A stretch of DNA of 64,000 nucleotides from Tritrichomonas musculus (taxonomy: Eukaryota > Parabasalia > Tritrichomonadida > Tritrichomonadidae): the NCBI GenBank assembly GCA_039105265.1, contig JAPFFF010000061.1, forward strand, positions 682,001 to 746,000. The letters run 5' to 3'. Of this stretch, positions 44,506 through 53,822 are shown in pieces. The notes under the pieces were generated by a model. It was not told the origin of the DNA and made no database searches. It saw only the letters and a program-made list of their open reading frames with translations. Every line of letters begins with the position of its first letter. Positions within the stretch are counted from its first letter, which is position 1. A program made the translations under genes and the position numbers.

Positions 44506-47500
44506 ATGGACTTCAACAAACTTTCAAGAGAAGAATTGATAAAACTTGTTCAAACACAGCAAAACCAAATACAAAGATTACAAAGAAGTGGCTTGTCGGG
44601 GAAAAAGATGAAAACCAATATATCAAATGTAGATAATGACATAATGAACTTGTCTATAGACTTTTATGAAGAATCAAAGACACAAGCAAGACAAGCATAC
44701 GAAAAAAGAGTACAAGAAGTGGATGATCAAGAGTTATTTCAAAAAGAACTCAAAAGACTCATGTTTATGGCTGCAAAAGAGTTCTCCTTTGACGTCGATA
44801 TTGGAGACAGTGAGTGCAAGAGACTCGCATTTACAGAGATGCTTCGACACTGCTATAAGATTCGAAATAAATCAAAAGTTGTCGTCAAAGCACACACACT
44901 TGATGGACACGCAAAATGGTTCACTCTCAGCGACAAACATGACATAGAGAGCACAATAGGTCACATATCAGGCGAATTAGACTTGTCAGAAGAGAAATCA
45001 GATACAAACCCAACTGTCAATTTTGAATTCATTCCAGTCAAATATGATGTACTTTTTCTGAGAAAACAACTAGACGATAAAGGAATTAAGTTCGATGTTA
45101 TTAAAGAAGATGAAGATGACCATGCTTTATATCATGAAGAAGTCGAAATCGATCCAGATTATAGATCAACACCAGAAGGCTCATTCTTTCCTTTTATTAA
45201 TTTATCTAATTTAGATCTCAGTGAATTCCAAATATTCTCAAAGATAGATAAGAAAAATTATAAAGATAATTGTTTTGTCTATGCTTTGATTCAGTCAGGA
45301 GTGTTCTCAAGTGAAGAAATAAATCACTTGCGATATTATGTTCAAACAAAATCGATGCCAAATAACAAAATCAAAGAGATATCAGAAAAATTCAAATGCA
45401 GTTTTGTCGTGAAAAGAATCGACGAAAGGTTTGATATTAAGCATCAAATGCAGATCAAAATAGACACCAGAAAGAAAGGTTATGATCGAACAGTAGAGTT
45501 GCTTCTTTATAAAGATCACTACATGATATATAGGCCAATCAAATGCACCATCTATTATCTTGAACATGCAAAAGAAATAGACGAAAAGTTCAAAGATGAT
45601 AAAAACCGCTTCATGATCAAAGGCATCAAAGGCGAAAAGATTTTTTATTCAGAAAATGGCACTCTTCCAATGATGATATTCAGAAAAATGTTTGAGCTCA
45701 ATATGTTTAGAGAGATAAGAAGCTGCGAATTATCCATATTGAATACAACCGAATATGATGGATTGAATGATTACATTGATCTTGATTATAATGAAGAATT
45801 ATGCACAAAAATAATAGACTCAAATACAGATAAGAAGAAAGAGAAAGATTGGTCTAGAGTATATTATTCAGATTTTGAAACAGACACTACTGTATCTCCT
45901 CATCGTCCTTATTTGAATTGCACAGTGTATCGTGAAGGCCAAAATATTCACAAAATAAGTTTTGAAGGTGAAAACATTGATCGTCAGCTTCTCAATTATC
46001 TATACAATAATTCACTAACTTATTTTCACAATTTAAAGTACGATGGTTGCTTTTTCATCAATACTCCTGGATGGAAAACACAAATAACTGAAAGAACAGG
46101 CACAGTTTTGCAAGTCATTATGCTCAAGTATGCTTCAAATGGTAAATTAGTGAAAAAGCTTACGTTTCGCAATTCCTATTCAATTATTCCATCGGCTCTC
46201 AGGAATTTTGCATCTATGTTTAATTTAGATGTGCATAAAGAGGTTATGGCATACAAAATATACACTGAAGAAAACATTCAAAAAGCTGTTCTGCCAATCA
46301 ATGAATTCTATGAGCAGTATAGAAAAGAGAACGATGGCAAAGATGAAAGCAAACAAATCCTAGAAAATGCCAAAATAAGTGAAGCATACAATGAAAAAAA
46401 TGATTCAATTAATATTATGAAATATGCCAAGTTCTATTGTTTTAAGGATTGTATCGTTCTTATGAAAGGGCTTGAAAAATTTGATAAAGATTTGAAAGAA
46501 GTATTCAAACAAACAGGTACAGAAATGTTAGGCGTTAATAACTTTATTTCAATCTCATCTATCGGTTATCATTTCGCCAATAAATATGGATGCTTTGACG
46601 GTTGTTATCAATTAAGTGGCAAACCGCAAAACTTTATTCAAAGATGTGTAAGCGGAGGAAGAACAATGACAGCATCAAATCAAAAGCAATATATAGAAGG
46701 AAGAATACAAGATTTTGATGCAGTTAGCCTTTATCCTTCAGCTATGTATGTAATGGATGGTGTTGCTAAAGGAAAACCGAAAATTTTGCCTCAAAATATA
46801 GACCATGATCAATTGATGAAATATGACACTTTTTTTATTGAAATCAATATTAATGAAATCAAGTGCAAATCCGATAAGCCATATAAATTCGGGCAAGTCT
46901 TTAGACGAAATGATAAGGGCTCAAAAATATTTGACAATGATCCTGTTAGCAATTTTTATATTGACAAGATTGCACTAATGGATTTAATAGAGTTCTATGA
47001 TATCAAATACGAAATCATTCGTGGTTACTATTTTGATGAAGGATTTAATAAGAAGATTAATGAGTTCATTCTTGGATTATTTAATTTAAGACTCAAATAT
47101 AAGAAAGAGAAGAATCCACTGCAGTCAACGATCAAATTGCTATTGAATTCAATCTATGGCAAATCAATATTGAAAGCGATGAAAACCGAAACAAAAAGTG
47201 TACCCAGAGATGAGCTAATGAAATACATTTGGCGCAATTATAACTTTATCACAGAAATCTATGATGAACCGACAATTGATAGATGCTATGTGAAAAAGCT
47301 GAAGCCGATCAATGATCATTTCAATCTCCCACAATTTGGTGCTAGCGTTCTTTCATGGTCAAAACATTTGATGAATCGTGTTATGGCTAGTGCAGAACAA
47401 AAAGGGATTGAAATATTCTATCAAGATACCGATAGCATGCACCTATATGAAGATGATGTGAAAAAAGTGGCAGAGATCTTTAAGGAGAAATATAATGCTG

Positions 47501-47856
47501 AATTAATAGGTGAAAACATGTGTCAATTTCATAATGATTTTGACGGTTTTGAGGGTGCAATAGGCCAAATACATTCACGAAAACTGATCGCATTAGGCAA
47601 GAAAAGTTATTTAGATATCTTAGTCGATGAAGAAGGAAAAGAAGGATATCATATAAGACTCAAGGGCATTCCTCATCAAGTGATCATTAATAAATGTAAA
47701 CGAATGGGCATCACAATTGAAGAACTCTATGAAAAATTGTATGCTGGGGCCAAAATGAAGTTCAATTTATTAGATGGCACAAATGCATTCAGAAAAACTC
47801 AAACTTTTCAGCAGACTAATATCAAAAAGTTTAGCAGGACCCTTAAATTCATTTAG
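44506..47856 (+). CDS. POLB: protein-primed-type DNA polymerase B, 1116 aa
   Basis: The replicative polymerase of element D. N-terminal helix, then about residue 250-350 'KKNYKDNCFVYALIQSG' and 'LLLYKDHYMIYRP', an OTU- or papain-like Cys...His region (inference). Exonuclease motifs: 'YYSDFETD' (~457) and 'YFHNLKYDGCFF' (~507). Polymerase motifs: 'DFDAVSLYPSAMY' (~736), 'KLLLNSIYGKS' (~880), 'FYQDTDSMHL' (~974). There is no HNH insertion, unlike the family-1 polymerases. It looks whole. It overlaps the convergent candidate penton gene by 8 bp. Confidence 0.85.
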   Translation: MDFNKLSREELIKLVQTQQNQIQRLQRSGLSGKKMKTNISNVDNDIMNLSIDFYEESKTQARQAYEKRVQEVDDQELFQKELKRLMFMAAKEFSFDVDIGDSECKRLAFTEMLRHCYKIRNKSKVVVKAHTLDGHAKWFTLSDKHDIESTIGHISGELDLSEEKSDTNPTVNFEFIPVKYDVLFLRKQLDDKGIKFDVIKEDEDDHALYHEEVEIDPDYRSTPEGSFFPFINLSNLDLSEFQIFSKIDKKNYKDNCFVYALIQSGVFSSEEINHLRYYVQTKSMPNNKIKEISEKFKCSFVVKRIDERFDIKHQMQIKIDTRKKGYDRTVELLLYKDHYMIYRPIKCTIYYLEHAKEIDEKFKDDKNRFMIKGIKGEKIFYSENGTLPMMIFRKMFELNMFREIRSCELSILNTTEYDGLNDYIDLDYNEELCTKIIDSNTDKKKEKDWSRVYYSDFETDTTVSPHRPYLNCTVYREGQNIHKISFEGENIDRQLLNYLYNNSLTYFHNLKYDGCFFINTPGWKTQITERTGTVLQVIMLKYASNGKLVKKLTFRNSYSIIPSALRNFASMFNLDVHKEVMAYKIYTEENIQKAVLPINEFYEQYRKENDGKDESKQILENAKISEAYNEKNDSINIMKYAKFYCFKDCIVLMKGLEKFDKDLKEVFKQTGTEMLGVNNFISISSIGYHFANKYGCFDGCYQLSGKPQNFIQRCVSGGRTMTASNQKQYIEGRIQDFDAVSLYPSAMYVMDGVAKGKPKILPQNIDHDQLMKYDTFFIEININEIKCKSDKPYKFGQVFRRNDKGSKIFDNDPVSNFYIDKIALMDLIEFYDIKYEIIRGYYFDEGFNKKINEFILGLFNLRLKYKKEKNPLQSTIKLLLNSIYGKSILKAMKTETKSVPRDELMKYIWRNYNFITEIYDEPTIDRCYVKKLKPINDHFNLPQFGASVLSWSKHLMNRVMASAEQKGIEIFYQDTDSMHLYEDDVKKVAEIFKEKYNAELIGENMCQFHNDFDGFEGAIGQIHSRKLIALGKKSYLDILVDEEGKEGYHIRLKGIPHQVIINKCKRMGITIEELYEKLYAGAKMKFNLLDGTNAFRKTQTFQQTNIKKFSRTLKFI

Positions 47857-48586
47857 TTAACACATCCTTAACGTCTGCATCTTTAGCTGGCTTTACTTTA
47901 ATTGAAACAAACAAAGGACTTTTTAAAGCGATAGGATGAAATTGGAAATCGACTAAACTTAATTCTAAATATTTTAAACTATCTGTGTTTGTTTTTATTT
48001 TTATTGGTTTTCCTTCTTTCTCAAAGTCATAAATCAGTGGCTTGCCGTCTATAGCCATTGTGTTTATATTTCCTATAACTGAAGGAGTATACTCTTGATC
48101 TCCAATAGCTGAATACATCGGATTACCTTGTAAAGAGACCAAATAAAGTTTTGTATGAGTTATGATCGGCAAATCTGGCACAATAAAGGGTTCTTTAGGA
48201 TCAATTGTCAAAGGCAACGGAGTGTTATATAATCCAGTCAATAATGCTGCTCTGTGAGATATTGATGTAATTGTTGTTTTCAAACTTGCTGTTATCTTAA
48301 ATGTTCGTTTATTTTTATCATATTCCCATGCTAATTCACTTTTCTGACTAAAAATTTGTTCAAGTTGTTTGATAGAATAACGATAGGACTCAGAAAATTC
48401 AATAGTATGAACGGTTTTGCCAACTTGATATTTCATATAATCATCTTTTGTACTTAATAATATGTTTGAATTAGTGTTTATAGAAGACACATAATATTTT
48501 ACATAGCTGCATTTCCAAGGTATATTCATCGTCAAAGAAACAGTATGATATTTTTGTGAATCACGGCTTTGCATAGAAATTAACAT
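47849..48586 (-). CDS. penton-like minor capsid protein candidate, 245 aa
   Basis: A beta-rich protein of the size of Polinton minor capsid (penton) proteins. The central 'YRYSIKQLEQIFSQ' and 'FKITASLKTTITSISHRAA', and the C-terminal 'LKYLELSLVDFQFHPI' and 'LFVSIKVKP', fit the strand pattern of a single jelly roll with a final strand pair. It lies at the right end of element D, 25 bp from the terminal repeat, with its start facing outward. No sequence match to the candidate at 8114. Tentative. Confidence 0.5.
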   Translation of the reverse strand: MLISMQSRDSQKYHTVSLTMNIPWKCSYVKYYVSSINTNSNILLSTKDDYMKYQVGKTVHTIEFSESYRYSIKQLEQIFSQKSELAWEYDKNKRTFKITASLKTTITSISHRAALLTGLYNTPLPLTIDPKEPFIVPDLPIITHTKLYLVSLQGNPMYSAIGDQEYTPSVIGNINTMAIDGKPLIYDFEKEGKPIKIKTNTDSLKYLELSLVDFQFHPIALKSPLFVSIKVKPAKDADVKDVLTK

Positions 48587-48610
48587 TTATTTATTATTAA
48601 ATATGTCGAT

Positions 48611-48778
48611 AGTAGTAATGATGTGTGCGACGTGTATACCTATTAACTACTGGAACATTTTACACCACCCTACCTTACCGCGCACCTAGCTCAGGTATGA
48701 AAAAATCAAATGTGATACTCATTATAGTTTTTGACGTCGTTTCCATTACCGAACATACATAATTTAAATAACTTTCTG
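48611..48778 (-). repeat. terminal inverted repeat of element D, right
   Basis: The reverse complement of the left repeat at 32820-32985, diverged. It begins 25 bp upstream of the start of the candidate penton gene, so any promoter of that gene lies in the repeat. Confidence 0.65.
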
Positions 48779-49109
48779 AAATTCCCAGCAAACTCCCCCA
48801 AAACCCTACCACATCTAAAAGTACAAATTTCTGAATTTTGGGCTATCTACCTTACATAGAAGATTACAACACTCGCAATAGGCAATCTACAATTTCACAT
48901 TTTAAATTTTACATGATGAAACACGAAAAACTGACCTTCCTAAGATAGGTGCACAAACATGAAATCCCTAGAACGATTTTTACAAAAAATAATATTCACA
49001 AATGATGTTCAGAGATGAAGCTCAAACATGAAACACAAAACATGAAAATCATAATTTTATTATTTTTATTATTTTTATTTTTATTCTTACACAAACATCC
49101 AAACTCACA
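48779..49109. other. junction between element D and copy C
   Basis: 330 bp without a gene. C- and A-rich on this strand; the last 70 bp are T/A runs leading to the polymerase start. The left end of copy C must lie here, but no terminal repeat could be matched because the other end is outside the window. Confidence 0.4.
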
Positions 49110-52100
49110 ATGACAAAAATAATTCCAACATCAGCATTTGATTTACCACAAGAAACATTAACGAAGATTATTACAATTCTGAACACAAAATTACATGCGA
49201 ACATAAATTTAGATTCAGAAGACAGAGAACAAAATATAACAAACTTATGTAAGTATCTTAATGAAAACGCAGCTTTTGATATTCTCTTTGACTCTGAACT
49301 TGAAACCGAAGATATAATGCCAGATGAGACTCTTGGCGAAGTTGATATCAATAATTATGTTGAAGAAATTCTCAAACAAAGAACAAAACAAATAGAAGAA
49401 AACATAGAAATTGCAAAGAAAACTATAAATAGTGTTCTGGAGCAAATTAATACTGAACCTGAAAATCAAGAATTATATGAGTATCTAGAGAAAAATGGGA
49501 GTAACTTCAAAAGCAAACACAAAGATTTCCTCATCATCAACTTTCCTTATGATTTCGACAGAGCTGTAGCAGCTTTACAAGAATATGATTATCCAGAAAT
49601 ATTTGTAAAAGAGAGATATGATCATGGTGAGCCTATAGTTACATACTACTTCAACGAAATTTCATCTTTGGAAAACATATACGAATCTCTACACAAAGTT
49701 TACAAAGATGAACTAAAACCTTTTAAAATTCACTTTCAGTTATCAGGTATCTTTGAAACAAGTACCTTTGACTTCGAAACTTATGAAGAAAAATATGATT
49801 ATGAGGCTAGAGAGATAAGATGGCAGAATTATAAATCTGCAATTCCAATAATAGTAAAAGATGAAAGAAACTTGGAAGAATGCAAAATGTATATAGAAAC
49901 TGTGCTCAACAGCTATGAAACAACTTCATCAAATAACAAACTTACTATAGTACACTCAATTTCATTTACAGTTTCAAGAATGAGAAAGGTTACAGGCCAT
50001 ATCAAAAATCTTCCACAAATTTTCAAGAACAACAACAATTATATTATTGTAGATGATGAAGATGATAATTTATGTTGGTATAGATTTCTGGCTTGCTGTT
50101 TGTACTCAGAACTCACAAATCCTGAAGGTCAAAGAAAGAGTAAAAATATGGTCTACACTATTGAACATCGTACCAAGCGTGCCAAGAAGCTCCTTTTAGA
50201 AGAACATAACATAACATACACAACAAAAATACCAAATTATGGAAAAACAATTCTAGCTCAGTTTCAAGGATCAACGACAGAAGATATGATGAAATCAGCA
50301 GAGAAACATAAAATCAATGTTAACATTTATGAGTACAATAATGATGAACAATATGATTTACAGGAACAATGGTATTTCAACGAAGAATATCCAACATTTT
50401 CTGCACTCTTGTTTGCCAAAGATAGAATTTTACATATAATGTTCATCAAAGATGCAGAGAAACTTACCGCAATTCATGTTTGTCCAAAATGCAAGTCTTA
50501 TGTTCATTACGGTCACAGCAATCTAAAAAGATTTGAAGATCATATCAAACACTGTGATGGAAAGTTCAAAAAACAATTTGTACCTAACAAAGAAGCTCTA
50601 CCATACTGCCCACATATCTTAAACAACACTGTCTATGAATACTGTCTCGCGCATGATCTAGAATGGAAGCCAAACATATATTATATGACTTATGATTTTG
50701 AAACTATGGAGCAAGTTGTAAATGAAGAAGCTGGCAAATCTACTTTTATAAACTCAAAACTCATACCACTCTCAGTTTCATCATGTGTGAAGTCTGCTTC
50801 TGGACTTACAACAAAGAACTTTAGCTTAAGAGATAGCAAAGATTTTATTCCACTTTAGTTGAATTGGCTTTTTGAAGAATCTTTGTTAATTTACGAAGAT
50901 AAGCTAAAATATTCCTGTGTGCCAGAGAATATAGATCCAAATATTAATACTATTACTGTATTTGGCTTTAATTCTTCTAGGTTTGACAGTAATTTGTTCA
51001 AGAAATATTTAAACATGGAACACTGGAGTATAGATTCTACAAGTATTATAGGAACCTTATCATCTTTAAAACAATTTATACTCACTTCTTCTAAATATCA
51101 TACTTCTTTAAGATTTATAGATGCACAAGCTTTTGTGGCAGGAGGAACATTAAAACAATTTGGAGCAGATTTTGGAGGGCAGGAGAACAGTGTAAAAGGG
51201 GTATTTCCATACGAGGTTATCAACAATGAGAATTACAATGAAGTTTTGTCGAAAACAGAACCTTTCGCATATGAAGATTTCTATAGTTATCTCAATCAAA
51301 ATAATCCTCTTTCTAAGAAAGATTATGAAGAATATGTGAAAGACAGTAAGAATTACAAAAATAGATGGGAGTATCTACTAGCTTACAACGACAATGATGT
51401 AGAAATGATGATAAGACCTATAGACAATCTTATTAAAATGAATGCCGAGTATAAAGTAGACATGATTTCAAATTTATCTTTGTCAAAATGTTCAGCTTGT
51501 ATCAAGTACGCTCTAGCTTATAAGAATTTCGATCCGCATGTAGATTACGATATTATCAACAAAGAAAATACTTTTAAACCTACTTCAAAATGGTGGAGAT
51601 ATAAATGTGAAAGTTATTTCAAGCAAGATCAGAAGTATAATCAAACTCATGCTACCAAACCAAGAAATTTAGAAAAGTGTATCTCTGTTGACGACTATGA
51701 TAAATTTTTAAAGATATACGAGAATTCTTGCTGTCATTTGTGTGGAGAACATTTCACAAACACAAACAAACCTACATTAGATAGAATCAACAATGATATT
51801 GGACATGAACTCGAAAATTGTAAACTTGCATGTGCCGAGTGTAATAAGCTTCGTAAGAGAGATGATCCCAAAATAACAAGACTCAGAACACAACTTAAGA
51901 AATTTTGCAAATTACATCATCTTCCAACTCTCATAAATGATGAACAAGAATATTATAGTTTACGAAACAATATTACAGGTGGTCTTTCGAATGTGCAGCA
52001 CAGATATAATATTAAAGGTGAAACTCATATAAACAAATTTCGTTATGATGCTGTCAACAATAAAGTTATCTCGTATGACACTCAGAATATTATGACTCAT

Positions 52101-53483
52101 GTTGTTGGAGTTGATTTTAATAGTCTTTATCCTTCCTCATTTTCTTCTACAAAACATGATTTTAACAAATATCATGGCGGCGTTATGTACATGCCAGGTA
52201 GCTTCAGATATAGAATAGATGTGAAAGACGCACAAACAAAACAAAAGGCTATAAATATTATTACAAGCAAGACAAGATTCCAGCCAAATCCAAAATATTT
52301 ATTCAAAGCAGAAGTGAAGTTAGTATGTCCAGCAAACAAGATAAATTATTTTATAAATTTCCCTCCTGTCTTCAGAAATATTAACATCAAAAATAATGAA
52401 GATACAATTGGAAGTTATATGTACTCATATCTCCAAAAACACAAACTTGCTTCTTTAGACAAAGAAGAACGTAAATTAACAATGTTGCTCGATACTTATG
52501 GCGAGTATATGACTTTCTCAAATTACTATCTTTGGTTTTTACTTGATCATGGTTTAGTATTAGAAGATGTAAAGAGTGTTTCTATTTATGAAGCTCACAC
52601 AGGATTTCATGAATTTGTAACAACTTTCATGAAGAAACGGCAGGATATAATTGCAGGAAAGGTTACAGGAAATGAAAAATTTTATAAGATCAGTATGAAT
52701 GGCAGTTATGGTTACGATGGTATGAATTCTGAAAAGTTTTGTAAAGTAAAAATTTGTGATACTAACAAAGCTTATCAGTATATAATTTCACAAACGTACA
52801 TGAATGGTGCTAAATTATCTGATGATCTTTTTATTATACAGCAGCAACCTAGATTCTATCACTGTACAACTTGCTTGCAAGAGAGTTTCTGGACACTAGA
52901 TAATAGTAAGTTTTGGTATTTAACTTTCTATTACGATTTCATGAATAGATGTTTGGACATGAACAAACTTCATTATATAGAATCTGATACTGACAGTCTT
53001 TACCTTGCAGTGTCTGGCAACAAAGATGAACCTCCATCGCAGTTATTCAACAACATTATCAAAGATAAAGAATTTTGGGACAAGCATATTTACAAATTTT
53101 TACCAAATCCTGAGCTTCATGATATTTCTGATGAAAAGAAACTTTTAGGATGTGCAATAGAGAAAACTGGAGATAACATGATTGCACTTGCACCAAAATG
53201 CTATACAATCTGGAATAATAATGAAACTGTAAAAGCTATGAAATTAAAAGGAGTATCATTAAAGAAGAACAATATTTGTTATCAAGATTATGGTAATATC
53301 ATTACAAGTAAAACAATAAAGTTAGGTCATAATATAAATCTTCAAATGAAAAATAGTACTATGTCCAAAGTTACTGTAAACAAAAATGCTCTCACAGGAG
53401 CTCATACTAAAATGATAGTATTAGAGAATCAAGCTTGTGCACCTTTCATTACTGGACTCACAGCTAAAGATTATTCTTGTTAA
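49110..53483 (+). pseudogene. POLB: DNA polymerase B of copy C, broken
   Basis: Closely follows the polymerase at 17676: an OTU-like region ('DEDDNLCWYRFLACCL', 'LHIMFI'), zinc pattern 'CPKCKSYVH...FEDHIKHC', 'YDFETMEQ', 'FGFNSSRFDSNLF', the HNH part ('CHLCGEHF', 'LDRINNDIGHE', 'CAECNKLRKRDD'), 'DFNSLYPSSF', 'SMNGSYGYDGMN' and 'SDTDSLYLAV'. It shares the HNH insertion at the same place, so the insertion is older than the split of the copies. About one break. Confidence 0.85.
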
Positions 53484-53522
53484 AAAACTTTATTCTTATT
53501 TTTGTTTTTATTTCAAACAACA

Positions 53523-53822
53523 ATGTCAGAACAAGAAATTTTAGAATCCTTAGCTGAGATTAAACAACTTTTGAACGAAATCTTGCACAAACAACACAAA
53601 CCTAAAACAAGAACAGCACCATTCAACAAAAGCAAAAATATGAATGAAGATCAAAGAAAGCAAGTTATAGAGTATATACAAAATGGGGATAACAAAGCTG
53701 AAATAGCAAAGTTACCAAAACACAAACAAATCTCATATGTAAGACGAGAACTCAAAGAAAAATATAATATAAATTTGTCTATTTACATGACTGACAAACT
53801 TATAAATAAGCTTAACTTTTGA
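53523..53822 (+). CDS. conserved Maverick protein, 99 aa
   Basis: The relative of 1017-1349, starting MSEQEILESLAEIKQL. A short coiled coil, then 'RTAPFNKSKNMNEDQRKQVI' and 'YNINLSIYMTDKLINKLNF'. It lies 39 bp after the polymerase and overlaps the convergent fibre gene by 11 bp. Function unknown; the conserved basic helix pair could bind DNA. Confidence 0.7.
   Translation: MSEQEILESLAEIKQLLNEILHKQHKPKTRTAPFNKSKNMNEDQRKQVIEYIQNGDNKAEIAKLPKHKQISYVRRELKEKYNINLSIYMTDKLINKLNF

Larger units (their letters stand above)
32820..48778. mobile_element. Maverick/Polinton family-2 element D
   Basis: Bounded by ~167-bp diverged inverted repeats (32820-32985 and 48611-48778). It contains a protein-primed-type polymerase, integrase with chromo-like end, adenain-like protease, and two jelly-roll-like candidates, but no recognisable double-jelly-roll major capsid gene or packaging ATPase. 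The left arm holds a host-type kinase pseudogene with a nested miniature DNA transposon, and one arm of the 65-bp repeat pair. Most frames are open; about two or three genes look broken. Not closely related to A, B and C. Confidence 0.7.
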
